Below, piece after piece: positions 34,787 through 46,980 of a stretch of 64,000 nucleotides of DNA. The notes beneath the pieces are model-generated. The model made no database searches. It was not told where the DNA came from and saw nothing but the letters and a program-made list of their open reading frames with translations. The translations under genes were made by a program, and so were the position numbers. The stretch covers positions 939,096-1,003,095 of the forward strand of contig BSBK01000764.1 in assembly GCA_027943335.1 (NCBI GenBank), written 5' to 3'. How positions within the stretch are numbered: position 1 is the stretch's first letter; the number at the start of each line of letters is the position of its first letter. This stretch comes from Chamaecyparis obtusa. Its lineage: Eukaryota > Streptophyta > Pinopsida > Cupressales > Cupressaceae.

Positions 34787-34871
34787 TGTGCACTATTCAA
34801 GTTGTAAATTTGAATAATGTGTGTGTGCTATAGTGCATGTGCACTATTCAAGTCATAAATTTGAATAGTGC
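34787..34871 (+). repeat. 52-bp tandem pair, each copy an inverted repeat
   Basis: TGTGCACTATTCAAG starts both copies (34787 and 34839). The second copy is a perfect hairpin: GCACTATTCAA (34841-34851), nine-base loop, TTGAATAGTGC (34861-34871). The first copy has one mismatch. Confidence 0.85.
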
Positions 34872-35728
34872 TAGCGCGCTTTGTAATGCATTGGAATACA
34901 CCAAGACTAAGGCTTGGATTTTCTTTGGAGATCCAACCCAAATGCTTAGAGGATTCAAACAAGCCTAAGATGTGTTTTCCAGTAGACATACAGAAAATTC
35001 ACATTTTTGCTTGTGTGCTCCTCGTTAGGTTTACTTGTGGTTCAATAACATCAAAATCAGATGATGTGATATTGTAGATCTCTCTGTTAGCTATCTAACC
35101 ATATAATTTATTTTGAATTCTGATTATGTTAAGCTTTTCAGCTCTAATTTATTTTGTATGTATGTTTGATTTTTGTAAAAAACTGACATGTAGTATTTTG
35201 GGCATAGATTTTGCCTTATTCATCAAATTTTGTAACAAAATACTTTTTTAGAAACTAGACTCCATTATACACACTTTAAAAAAAAAGAAAATTTTATTTT
35301 TGATTAGTTTTCAATGATTTTTAGGGGGAGCACACAGAAATTTCATGTTTTCAGGATGTGTGCACTTTGAAAATTCATAAAAAATTATACATTCATAAAA
35401 AAAATAATAGAAAAATCTGAGATAAACTACGTGGTGTTAGCTAAATTCTCACTGGAGAGATTAAAAAAATTCAAAAAAAAGGTTAACATTTTAGGGGGAT
35501 ACACATCAGACTCTATGTTATGTTTTTTTCACAAAAAATAGGAACACATTTTGTTCTCCCCCCTTTTTAGGGCCTTAATTAGCACCATTTTAGAAAAAAA
35601 ATAGTACTTTAGAAACTAGATTCATAGTATTTAAAATTTTGAGTCTAACTATCTTCAATTTCTCATTGAAGTTCAGAGTTTTCTAATTTCAGAAAAAAAA
35701 AAGTAAAAAAAAGTGGCATCTTATACCC

Positions 35729-35760
35729 CTTTTTGGTCCCCCATCTTTGTGCACTTACCC
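35729..35760 (-). repeat. 32-nt inverted-repeat partner of 47723-47754
   Basis: The plus strand reads CTTTTTGGTCCCCCATC, then TTTGTGCACTTACCC, the exact reverse complement of 47723-47754. The match stops abruptly on both sides. Confidence 0.85.
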
Positions 35761-36980
35761 CAATCTTATATGCAGAACATGACAACTGACATTACTTTAC
35801 ATCACAGGACTAGCAACATAAAACAAATATTCTAGCCACCATAAGATCATAAGAAATCATAATATTTCAAGTTGCAAATTTCAATTCAAATCCTTAATGG
35901 TCATAAGAAAAATCAAATAAGTGTGAACAAAACCACTCTTGATTGAAAAACTCAAAATTTGGTGGTTAGGTGGTCACAAGAGAACTTAAAATTTCAAGCT
36001 AGTTCTTCACCACTTTCAAAGTTCAGCAAAGTTCAAAAATAAAACATAAATTGAAATCAAATATCATTTACAAAGTGACTAACACTAGCCACGAGGGGGG
36101 ACTAAAAGTTACACGTCACCTTGCATCCAAGGTACGCTAAGGAACTTGACCCTACTTTTATAGCATAAATCTCAAAGTTTACATCATCATGAAATAACAC
36201 ATTTAATTACCTTAAACAACATTTCTCTACCCACTAAAGCCAACCCACATGATTTGTTAATTCTCTCTTTTCTTTTGAAATATTATGCCATGCAAGGTAA
36301 GACATATACATATATTTTCACCCATTTCTACAAATTTATGTTTCATATGAAACATGTTGAATTCTTCTTCCCTAAGAATTTCATAAGGTTCTAGTATTAA
36401 AATAATTTCATAACACTTGAAAATATACCTTACAACAATACACATTTCTGTGATTTATCACAAGCCAAGTCCTAAATTTTGGAAAACTCTCATACCTTTA
36501 TTGCATAATCCTAATTATTTAACTACACAATATCTCATGAAATTTCATCTTATTTCTTTCCTATACTAATGTAGAGAAAAAGGCATTAAATTTTAAAGTG
36601 TATCCCACGCATAAAGTACCTCATAAATTTTCACATATTCTAACATTTTGCAATATGGAATAGAAAACAATCACACCACTCAAGGTAGACAGTTGTCAAG
36701 CTCATAAAGTGTTTCAAACTTTCATAGTTTCAAGAGCAACCAAGGACATTCAAAAAATCTTCACACATGTAAGAAATATTGTCCCTCAAGTGTTTATTTC
36801 CCATGAAACAAAGAACATCATATATTTTCGCATCAAGATAAACTAAAATTGGAAGACACTCTAGTCAATCCAAGGAACCATAGTTTCATTCATAGAATAA
36901 GCATTAATCGAATCACAATTTCTATGACTAAGGGTTGTAACCAAACATAGTGAACTCAAGGCCCTAGAGTGGAACCCAGA
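35761..36980. other. Non-coding stretch left of a minus-strand PBS
   Basis: By position this would be the interior of a minus-strand LTR element, but no gag or pol motif is visible. AT-rich with only short meaningless ORFs. Confidence 0.4.
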
Positions 36981-36992
36981 GCTCTGATACCA
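36981..36992 (-). other. Primer binding site (tRNA-Met type) of an unidentified LTR element
   Basis: The minus strand reads TGGTATCAGAGC, followed on the plus strand by TA and TGTAAAGAC, the expected layout PBS-spacer-LTR. Confidence 0.7.
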
Positions 36993-36994
36993 TA

Positions 36995-37994
36995 TGTAAA
37001 GACTAAATTTTCAACACAAAAAACCACATCAGTAAAAGCCACAATTTCGGGGAGTCAATCAAAAATTCAATGGTTCAATGCATATGTTGACAAGATACTA
37101 GTCAATTCCCTACAATATAGGAATACATTAAATACAATTAAGACCAGAACTGTCAAGATGCTAAAGCATACCTTTGTCCAAAGATAAGAGGAAAGTTGAC
37201 CATCTGTCGAGTGTCATATATAAACCACAATAAGAGATGTCGTATCAACTTCAAACAAGTACACGTTGTCATGTATGGGTAACAACCTAAGAGATTTTCA
37301 CACTAATTATCGAATCACATCAATAAAAGATAAGGATTAGATCAAAATATGTACTTCCATATTAATGACAAAAGTAAACAACAAAATTTACCAAATACCA
37401 CAATGTTGAATACAAAATTGAGTAACACTAAAAAAGAAAGTCCTTCCAGTAAGAAGCTTTAGAAACCTATTAAAAAATGTTAGCAAGGGAGAGAATATTG
37501 TGGGAGTGTATTTCCACCCTACCACGAAGCATTATCACTTCCTCAGGATCCTTCTTGACATGAAGGATACCCAACCCAGCTATAAATAATCTAACAAAGT
37601 AAAACTAAGGAGTAATAGAGTTGTGCAAATTAACATACATACTTTCATTAATGCTATCAAAAGACATCATAATGATCAAGCATGATTATGCAATATGGGA
37701 TTAACAATATCCTTTTTCCAACAATAAAAAAAATTCATGTTCTCAGTTCCAACTCACTCAGAATAGTCAGAGACATCTCAAGAAATTAACTCTGCATTTA
37801 ATTTTAGAGTAAGGAATTTTCCAAATATCACAAAGCATCATATTTGCCTACGTAATAAAACAAAGGAATCAAACATTGTTTTTGATTGTCATATTTCCTT
37901 TCTTATTCAAAATTAACATCCCTTTTCATTATTTATAGATGTGTTTATAGGTAGGATTTGGTTCACATAATCTTTACTTAAAGGTTGGTAATGT
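36995..37994 (-). repeat. LTR-like stretch next to the PBS (right end unknown)
   Basis: Begins TGTAAAGACTAAA two bases after the PBS. About 1 kb remains before the gypsy element inserted at 37999/38000. No second copy is present in the window, so the LTR call rests on the PBS only. Confidence 0.4.
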
Positions 37995-37999
37995 ACTTC
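37995..37999. repeat. Target-site duplication of gypsy element, left (ACTTC)
   Basis: ACTTC directly before the left LTR; repeated at 45393-45397. Confidence 0.95.
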
Positions 38000-39681
38000 T
38001 GAATAGAGGTAAAATGGCATCACCTCTATTCAAATGTAGAGAATGTGGATGTGTATGGGGGAAATATGAGATCTACTTCTAAATCCAAATTCCCAAATGA
38101 GAGGTAAAATTTGATCAACCAAAAGGCTAATGCACAATCGAATCAACCTATGAAGAATATGGAAAAAGAGAGAAATCTACTATTTCCCTATGGTTGAATT
38201 ATGCTTGAAATTTGAAATAATTGAAATACAAATACTAACCTCAAATTAGGGAAAATCTGGAAAATGTCATTTTCTAATGTCTGTGTGTACTTTCAAGCAA
38301 TTCTACAACCTGTTCCTAGCTGGAAATGCCAAGACAAAGAAAACCTAGAAGTCTTTCTTCAAGATGAGCTCAGGTGGACTTTGACCCTCATAAAAGGTCA
38401 AAGGCTAGATTCTTTATTTGAAGGTCGATTCTGACTCTGTTCGCAGATCTCAGAAGTTCACTAAAAAGGGTATCCAAATCCACTCTTAGATCTAAAATCT
38501 CACACCTGTACCTGTAAGAAAATGGGGGTTTTTGTTGTATGAGGGGTTTTCCTTGGTCAAACCCTAGTTTAGGAATTAACCTTGAAATTTAATTGAAATG
38601 TAGTGTGCATAAACAAAGTAATTGAAACAAATCACCTCGCTTATGTTGAAGTCCTTGTAGAGGATTCAAATCCTCAAATCCATAAGTAGGAGTGCTTCAA
38701 TGGATATAGGATGTCTCCAATCAATGGCATTTGATCTTCAACACCAATCTTGAATTGATCTTTGCATATGAGAAGGCTTGGATGAATGTAGAAGGATGGA
38801 TCTTCAAGGGGAATCCAATGAGATTGAATCCTTCAATAGCTAACAATGGATCTCTTTGAGGGATGGATTCTTGAACACTTGAATGCTTGAAGGCTTTCTT
38901 GAATGCTTGAATGCTTGCTTGAATGCTTGAATACTTGCTTGAACATGAGAGCTTGATCATGAGTAAATGGATTGAGAAAATGAGAGGAAGGCCTCCTTTT
39001 ATAGTGAACTAGGGCACAATCCTCTAGAGGGTCCACTTTGGACAATTAAATCCCAATTAGGTCCTAACCTTTAGAAAATATACCTACATTAAATGCAATT
39101 AGAAGATTTACCATTCTGAAACCCAAAATGGCTGAACCAGAGGTGGAAAAACAAATATCCCAAAAACTCGATATCTGGAAATCAAGGAATTTAGAGATTT
39201 GATAGAGGGGGGAAAAATTGAGGTTGGGATTGACCTAGTCAAGTTTGAGCTTGATCCTGACCTAGTCAAGTTTCAGGTCAGGATTGACCTCAAATTTGAC
39301 CCTGGGCCCAAATCCAATCAGAATCAGGACAGGAGGTCCCAGGGATGCCCAGAGACCTAGAAATGATATTAGAAAGGGATAGAATGCCAGTGATAGGCAT
39401 AAAATCCTATGATGATTGTGATGAAGGCTAGGAGGACCTATTTCTAAGTCCTACCTAGAAAATAAAGCCATGGAAGAGGGAAATTCAAGAGAATCCTCGA
39501 GATTCTAACCCTAATTTCACCTAGAATAATGAAGAAATCAAGTGCAGAAAAGAAGTGAAAAGTGGGGAGAAAGCCAAATACATACAAAGACTCGATCAAG
39601 GTGCTTAACATGACCCCAAACCACTTAATCAGAGGGCTAAATTCTCTTATCATGGAAGTGCTTTTATTTTAAGATGATACA
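38000..39681 (-). repeat. 3' LTR of the gypsy-like element
   Basis: 1682 bp from TGAATAGAGGT to GATGATACA. TATA box at 38995-39004 (minus CTATAAAAGG). It carries an expanded GAATGCTTG array (38871-38945) that is mostly absent from the other LTR and explains the 54-bp length difference. A perfect 11-bp-arm hairpin occupies 38000-38032. Confidence 0.95.
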
Positions 39682-39699
39682 TTAAGCCCCCACTTTAGC
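39682..39699 (-). other. Polypurine tract of the gypsy-like element
   Basis: The minus strand reads GCTAAAGTGGGGGCTTAA immediately before the 3' LTR start TGTATC. Confidence 0.85.
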
Positions 39700-40930
39700 A
39701 AGAGTATGGACTCGATGAAAACTCTTGGTAAAGGAGATTAGAATGACAAAATAATCTTATCGTAATCCAAGGTACAAAGAGAAACCTCAAGCCCCCAGGG
39801 ACTCAAGGCTTCATTGACTCCTAGATCAAAATAAGAGAGACATCTCTAGAGAGAGAGAGGATGTGATTATCTTGCCCAATGAGAACTTATGTCCCATTAT
39901 GAACCACACAAGGAGATGACGCAATCGAAAAGATGGAATTGAACCGCCTAGTGAATGTGGATACTCACTAGTCAACCCATTAAGGATTCATCCTTAGGAA
40001 TATTCTATTCCATAAGAATAAAACCAAAACAATAAAGAGATCTAGTCTTAAGGACACGTTCGACCTTAAGGGATCAAAACATATGTATATTTGAAACTGG
40101 AGGGATCAAGAGATCCTAAAATATAAATCCATGCTTTGAGAATTAGTTACTAATCCAAAAAGGGAAAAAGTATCTTGAAAAAATATGTGCGTATTGAAAA
40201 GTGCATGTGTGCAATAGGTGAGCAGAGCGTATGCCCCCGTGTTAAAGTCATTGTTGACACTTTAATAGGAGCAATTGCTTTAATGAAAACATAAACAACT
40301 CCACTGATTATGTTTCCACGTCGAGATGCCCCTAGATGAAGACAAATCAAGGGAAATATCATAGAAACATACAAAGAACAAAGAAGGGATCTATCTTCCA
40401 TGGGTTCAGTATGATCATAAGATAATATATTTATGATATTATTGTAAATGAATTGACATCATTCCCCAAAGAAAGTAGAACTACGATCACAAAGGAGGAA
40501 AGATCACATAAGATATATGAAGGAGAATCTTTTTAGACCATGACATGGAGACCAAAAAGAATTAGTGCTACCATATCTCGAATCCAAGAAAATTACACAA
40601 GGAAACATTTACAAACAATAGCACAACTATGACATAACATTGAACAACACATAGAAGAATAGAGATACATATAGAAGAATTTGAATGACAGTTTTGATTC
40701 CTTCATCACCTTGCACCAACTGAGTAACAAGGATCATATAAAATAATCTAACAACATTTAGCAAACACATTACAAGGGAAACACAATACAATAGACAAAC
40801 ACTTAACAAAGCTACCACAAAGGACAAGTCGATCAAGCATGCCGCCTACTCTCCCCATCTCATTGTATATCATTTAGGGAAGGTGGGTAACTCGCAAGAG
40901 GGACTATATCCAACATAGTAGGAATGATAG
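39700..40930 (-). other. Non-coding 3' interior of the gypsy-like element
   Basis: Lies between the protease frame and the PPT. No RT, RNase H or integrase motif on either strand; the minus ORFs at 40150 and 40627 are unrelated to known pol. Part of it matches 4592-5538 near the PPT. Confidence 0.6.
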
Positions 40931-43607
40931 CTAGTTCCAAACAAGGATCCTCTTGAGAATCACTATGTTCGACACTAGGTGTAAGAGTTGATTTTGATGA
41001 AAGCATATTAGGTAAATCAATTCAATGTCAATAGTCTCATATTCATCATTAACATCATCAGTATCATCAAGAGTATCTTTTTCATCCAAATTAATCAAAA
41101 TAGGATCTAAGATACAAATAGAATCATCATAATCCTGCATGTGAACATCATTATTAGTAACAACCTCTTCTAACACATCATGCATAGGTTTATCCAAGGA
41201 AGGTAGAGATCTTTGAAGAATAGAATTATGAGCTTTAGCATGAGTACGATGCTTTTTACGATATTCATTGGTAGATCGATTACATTTTGATTTATTTTAA
41301 ATAGGTTGAGAACTAGGAGGAACAATCATAGGATCCTTCACAAGTTCTTTAGAAACAATCACAGGATCTTTGATAGGTATGGTAGAAGGAACTTGATTAA
41401 CAGAACTAGAAGCCATAGTTAAAGGAGGTATAGAAGGTGTAGGTAAAAGACCATGATTAAGATCCATAGGAGGTATGCTTAATTCAAGAATCTTATGATG
41501 TTTATAGGCTTGATATGATAAAAAAAGATTATCAAGTCGAGGAGGACATGAATTAGGTAATGAAGGCCAAAAGAAATCAAGAGCAGCACAATCTCTAGGC
41601 CTAGAAGGTTGATATATACTATGATTAACCATCTTTATTTTGTCTTCATGAATGAACTTAAGACACTTATGGATAGGTGAAGCAATAGAATGCATGGCAA
41701 TCAACCAAGGAAAACCTAGCTTAACTTGAAATTGATCAGAAGTAGGAACCACAACAAAGGTAGTGTTCACAATTTTCCCACAAAGTTCAACCAGTAAAGT
41801 AATAGAAAAAAATGATGGATAAAGAAAACCATTTCAAGTTTGAATCCACACATCCGATGTATCATAAGAATCACATTGTAATATTTTCATAAAAATATTT
41901 TCTTCAGTAATAACATTGACTAAAGATGTAGTATCAACAAGACAACCACAAGTAGGTTTCTGAGAAATCCTAGCATAAATGTAAAGGGGACCATTAGGAG
42001 ATCTAATAGTATCAGAATCGTCAAAGGTAATCAAAAGTTCTTGAGGTCTTTTATTCTTAGGTTTTTACCGAGGTTTAGGTTGAGTTTTCAATTTAGGTTT
42101 AGGTTTTGGTTGAGATTGAACTTGAGGTTGAATCTGAGTTCGAGGTTGAGGTTGAGGTTGAGGTTGAGGTTGAGGTGGAGATACAAATGGACCAACATGC
42201 TCCACTTGATTAACAACATGATTGAGATCATCCATCTTTGAATCATACACAATTTCCATAGCAGATGGTTGAGCAATGGTATTAGTATCATGCGTAGGTA
42301 AAGGATTCGTATAGATTTGAAGATTTTGATTAGGAGGGAAGACAAGTTTGTTCCCACTACCATTAAGATTATCAATAGATAAAGCCTTAGAATCAATTAA
42401 GTCTTGAATCTTATGTTTTAAAGAATAACATTTCTCAGTATCATGACCATTATGATGATGATATTGACAAAAAGCATTCTGATCAAAAGATTTAGATGCA
42501 ATTGTATCAGGTAAAAGAGGTTGAATAGGAGGTAAAGTAATCATATTAGTAGTTATCAACCTATTCATAATAGCATGTAAAGATTCAGAAAGAGGAGTAA
42601 ACATACGATTTAATCAAAAAGTTGTGGATGCAGAAGTGGTATTGTGAGATGCAATAACAACTTGATCAACAACTGCATTCACTTGTTTGTTTATCTTGAC
42701 ATAGTTGTTGAATTTTTGAAATTTGTTTGGATTAGGAGTAGCATCACTCTTATCAACTAGAACAGGAGCCATTGGAGTGTTTCTCTCAAATTGACTCACT
42801 TGTAATTGATAATCATGAAGCACTACACAAAGCTGTTGAAAAGAGGTAAATTCAGTAAGCAGAATCTTATCTCTAATATCCTTTTGTAGATTTGAAATAA
42901 ACATATGTTGAATATCAATATTAGGAATAGGATAGGAAATCTAAGCATGCGAATGCGTGAATCTACCAATAAATTTAGTCAATTTTTCCTTAGCACTTTG
43001 TTTACAATGCATCAAATCAGTCAAAGATACTTGCGGGCCAATGTTGTTTTGAAATTGTTGAATAAATGCGTTAGCAACTTGTGGAAAGGAATCAATAGAA
43101 TAAGGAGGCAAGGAGCAATACCATTGTAAGGCTTTGTCACGGAAAGTTCTGGAAAACAATTTGGCTAAATATAACACTAGTGATAGGAGGAATCAAACCT
43201 AAATCTTGAGCCTCTTGAGCTAAAGGTTTTATATTTGAATGCACAAGGTGAGTAATACCACACAAGAGGTTAACACCTTGATTAGTATCATGGAGAACTT
43301 TCTTAAGAGCCTCTATAGCTTGAATAGAATCTTGATTATGGTTTTCTTGAATAAGCCAATTACCCATTTTATCAAGTTCATTTGAAAGTTTTTGGACTTG
43401 TTTAGGAGGAACTCTTAAAGCATCATCCTCATCATGAGATAAGTGAGAAGAGTTTTTCTCCATAATAGGATTAGAATCATGAAGAATCAAGTTGTCATCC
43501 GGGATCCTAAGGAAAGGAGAGGAAGGTTTAGGATCAAAGGCATCCATGAGTCTATGAATTCTTCTAATTGGAATGTTATAAGTAGGACTAGTGGTAGTAA
43601 AGCTCAT
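40931..43607 (-). pseudogene. gag-protease of the gypsy-like element
   Basis: Starts at 43607 (MSFTTTSPTYNIP). One indel near 43150 joins the first ORF to a frame that then runs to 40931 with only point stops (near 42940, 42614, 42065, 41834, 41297). Gag core: FRDKALQWYCSLPP, SFPQVANAFIQQFQNN, LTDLMHCKQSAKEKLTKF. Zinc-knuckle-like CQYHHHNGHDTEKC followed by LKHKIQDLI, typical of plant gypsy gag. A Pro-Gln/Pro-Lys repeat (42065-42180). Protease: PLYIYARI, then LVDTTSLVNVI where the DTGS motif reads DTTS, then GFPWLIAMHSIASPIHKCLKF. The altered active site and stops mean it is dead. It ends in an acidic tail. Confidence 0.9.
42136..42178 (+). repeat. (GAGGTT)n hexanucleotide repeat in gag
   Basis: About six GGTTGA units. 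On the minus strand it encodes the Pro-Gln dipeptide run of gag. Confidence 0.9.
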
Positions 43608-43747
43608 AAACCAATGTAATGCAAATGAACTAAACTAAGAACACATAAAGCATGCAAGATCTATCACAAAGGAAAAATCTAATACTGACAATATAAAAGG
43701 AAAGCACAATAAGGCATCCAATTCCACAAAAGAAAAGAGAGTAAGTA

Positions 43748-43761
43748 TGTCGGGTTCACCA
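43748..43761 (-). other. Primer binding site of the gypsy-like element
   Basis: The minus strand reads TGGTGAACCCGACA, beginning with TGG as PBSs do, three bases from the LTR. The matching tRNA was not identified from memory. Confidence 0.7.
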
Positions 43762-43764
43762 AAA

Positions 43765-45392
43765 TGAATAGAGGTAAAATGGCATCACCTCTATTCAAAT
43801 GTAGAGATTGTGGATGTGTATGGGGGAAATATGAGATCTACTTCTAAACCTAAATTCACAAAGGAGAGGTTCAATTTGATCAACCAAAAGGCTAATGCAC
43901 AATCGAATCAACCTATGAAGAATATGGAAAAAAAGAGAAATCTACTATTTCCCTATAATTGAATTATGCTTGAAATCTGAAATAATTGAAATACAAATAC
44001 TAACCTCAAATTAGGGCAAATCTGGAAAATGTCATTTTCTGATGTCTGTGTGTACTTTTAGGAAATTCTGCAACTTGTTTCAGACTGAAAATGACGAGAC
44101 AAAGAAAACCCAAAAATCTTTCTTCAAAATGAGCTTAGGTGGACTTTGACCCTCATAAAAGGTCAAAGGCTAGATTCTTTATTTGAAGGTCAATTCTAAC
44201 TCTGTTTGTAGATCTCATAAGTTTACTGAAAAGGATATCCAAATCCACTCTCAGATCTAAAATCCTGCACCTGTACTTGCAAGAAAATGGGGGTTTTTAT
44301 TGTATGGGGGGTTTGCCTTGGTCAAACCCCAGTTTAGGAATTAACCTTGAAATTGAATTGAAATGTAGTGTGCATAAACAAAGTAATTGAAACAAATCAC
44401 CTCACTTATGTTGAAGTCCTTGTAGAAGATTCAAATCCTCAAATCCACAAGTAGGAGTGCTTCAATGGATGTAGGATGTCTCCAATCAATGACATTTGAT
44501 CTTCAACACCAATCTTGAATTGATCTTTGCATATGAGAAGGCTTGGATGAATGTAGAAGGATGGATCTTCAAGGGGACTCCAAAGAGATTGAATCTTTCA
44601 ATAGCTAACAATGGATCTCCTTGAGGGATGGATGCTTGAACACTTGAATGCCTAAATACTTGCTTGAACATGAGAGCTTGATCATGAGTAAATGGATTGA
44701 GAAAATGAGAGAGGAAGGCCTCCTTTTATAGTGAACTAGGGCACAATCCTCTAGAGGGTCCACTTTGGAGAATTAAATCCCAATTAGGTCCTAACCTTTA
44801 GAAAATATACCTAGATTAAAATCAATTAGAGGATTTACCATTCCAAAACCCGAATGGCCGACCTAGAGGTGGGAAAACAAATATCTCGAAAACCCGAGAT
44901 CCGAAAATCAAGGAATTTGGAGATTTGATAGAGGGGGGAAAAATCAAGGTTGGGACTAACCTAGTCAATTTTGAGCTTGATCCTAACCTGGTCAGGATCG
45001 ACTTCGAATTTGACCTTAGGCCTAGATCCAATCAGAATCAGAACAGGAGGTCTCGGGGATGCCCGGAGACCTAAAAATGATATCAGAAAGGGATAGAATG
45101 CTAGTGATAGGCATAAAATCCTATGATGACTGTGATGAAGGCTAAGAGGACCTATTTATAAGTCCTACCTAGAGAATAAAGCAATGGAAGAGGGAAATTT
45201 AGGAGAATCCTCGAGATCCTAACCCTAATTTCACCTAGAATGAAGAAATCAAGTGCAGAAAAGAAGTGGAAAGTGGGGATAAACCTAAATACATGCAAAG
45301 ACCTGATCAAGGCACTTAACATGAACCCAAACCACTTACTCAGAGGGATAAATGCTCTTACAATGGAAGTGCTTCCATTTTAAGATGATACA
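43765..45392 (-). repeat. 5' LTR of the gypsy-like element
   Basis: 1628 bp, same termini. TATA box at 44722-44731; the terminal hairpin (43765-43797) lies three bases from the PBS. Confidence 0.95.
44722..44731 (-). promoter_or_regulatory. TATA box in 5' LTR of the gypsy-like element
   Basis: The minus strand reads CTATAAAAGG, identical to the site in the other LTR (38995-39004) and to the gypsy LTR remnant at 5843. It would start the genomic RNA near 44695. Confidence 0.7.
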
Positions 45393-45397
45393 ACTTC
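45393..45397. repeat. Target-site duplication of gypsy element, right (ACTTC)
   Basis: ACTTC directly after the right LTR; partner of 37995-37999. Confidence 0.95.
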
Positions 45398-46660
45398 AAA
45401 TAAAAATAAAAATAAAAACTAACTGTACAACTTCAAAAATACTCATTGACTATATAAGCACTAAACTATGCATTGATTTCATTATAAGTTATCTTGCAAA
45501 TCAAGAATATATTCACAAGTTTATTCTAATATGTTCCATTTGAATCCCCTCGTTCTCAAATAAATTTGTAACAATTCATATATTTCTGAGATTTATTCAT
45601 TTGCATTAGAATTCCCAATTTCCCAATCAATGCAATTGTAGAAGATTTCTTATGATTTCCCAATTAAACTATAGATCTAATAATCCCTTGGTTGTATTAT
45701 TAAAAAATAAATTACCAAGGAGAGAGTCAATCATTACAAACTGGTCTAGTCATTGAATAGTTCACATGCCATATCTATGCTTTGAAAGGAAGGTCGTTCC
45801 ACATTTAGTTTTTTATCATTTTGATTCATTTTTACCTTAATCAATATACTTTGTTGTAAATCTATAGCACATAGAGCACACATAATACACCAATTGATAT
45901 GACAAAGTTTGACATGAAAGAAACTAATTAGTGCTAAATTTATAAACTTAAGGCGCATAAGTTTTGTTCCTATGCAAAATATAAAAACATGCAGGAATAT
46001 GAAAATTGCATATATAATGTTAAAAAAAATAATAGAAACATCTTTTGGTAGGGTGATTCTAACTAGTAAAAATGTACTACAAGTAATGAAACTATGAATT
46101 TACTTATTCTTAATCAATGATGATTACAAATTTGCCTGTCTTCAAACTCATGAACCCTACGAGAATAGCACATAACTGAAAATAAATCAAAGGTATGCTA
46201 TGTATGCAAAAAAACTAGATGAAAAAAGCCAACCAAATCACAAATAATTTAACTAGAAGCCTTTCGTAAAATAGTAAAGGATTTTAGAGGAACCTAGCTA
46301 TACACTCTATTTTCCTATACAAGCTATAGAAATCCCAACAATTCTTGGACTGCTCTCATTCTTTGCAAATTCAGATGTATTTCTTTCAAAATCTCATATG
46401 ATATCATCCAGTCCAACGTGCTTCTCAGCCTCCACAAGGGCCACCATTTCCAATACCTTGGATACCATAGTAAAAATATTATTCAACTACATTACCTCAT
46501 GTTTGTTATCCTGGATCACAAATCCAGAACAAAAAGAAACACTCTCGAGTGCCATCTGCCAAGCGTCAAGCTTTTTTTGAGAGTATTTTCCCTTCTCCTA
46601 ATGTTGGGTAAATGCAGGAGCATAGAATCCTTCCCCTTGACCCAACCATCATAGATCAGA
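45398..46660. other. Unassigned stretch, possible gene fragments on the minus strand
   Basis: Mostly AT-rich. Between 46330 and 46600 the minus strand shows protein-like pieces (TLGRWHSRVFLFVLD; VSKVLEMVALVEAEKHVG) in broken frames. I cannot name them. Confidence 0.3.
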
Positions 46661-46711
46661 AGAGTTGACATGATAGAAAACATGAATAATTCTGACACCC
46701 GTTATAAGCAT

Positions 46712-46980
46712 GGAGATGCGAAGTTGACCATTCTTCATAGGGATGTGAAGGTAGAAAATGTTATGCTCCATGAGGATGTAAGCCCTCTTGTCACCAACTT
46801 TAGGATGGCCAAGCTCAAAATGGTGGAAAAGACGCACTACACCATGTGCACTGTGGGCCCAATGGGCTATGTGGCTCCTGAGTATGCGCTCTACAGCTAG
46901 CTTAACATCAAGAGTGACATTTTCAATTTTGGTATTGTTGTGTTGGAGCTCTTGACGGGTCGTCGGGTTTTCAACTTGTA
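46712..46980 (+). pseudogene. Receptor-like protein kinase fragment (subdomains VIb-IX)
   Basis: The open frame includes LHRDVKVENVML (catalytic HRD loop; the conserved pattern HRDxKxxN is intact), TNFRMAKL where the DFG triplet reads NFR, GPMGYVAPEYA (activation segment end, APE), then a TAG at 46898-46900 followed in frame by LNIKSDIFNFGIVVLELLTGRR. No N-lobe, transmembrane or extracellular region is recognisable. The missing DFG aspartate and the stop mark a pseudogene; the closest type is plant RLK/Pelle kinases. It is a short captured or decayed piece. Confidence 0.75.

Larger units (their letters stand above)
33339..35728. other. Unassigned stretch, possibly an LTR or DNA-element remnant
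   Basis: AT-rich with poly-G (33539-33551), (CT)7 (34701-34714), and several A-runs from 35270 onward. The ORFs at 33576 and 34868 have no family signature. It ends at the 32-nt sequence shared in inverted orientation with 47723-47754. Confidence 0.35.
38000..45392 (-). mobile_element. Ty3/gypsy-like element with gag and protease only (non-autonomous)
   Basis: 7393 bp, complete with two LTRs, PBS, PPT and TSD ACTTC, on the minus strand. The 4.08-kb interior holds one gag-protease frame (43607-40931) followed by 1.2 kb of non-coding DNA; RT, RNase H and integrase are absent and there is no room for them. Such elements are known as TR-GAG or gag-only non-autonomous LTR elements. LTRs differ by roughly 7 percent by eye over the first 400 bases. 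Confidence 0.92.

Noticed and set aside
42088..42396. Minus ORF rich in Leu/Asn repeats
   Set aside because: A shifted reading of the Pro-Gln repeat part of gag.
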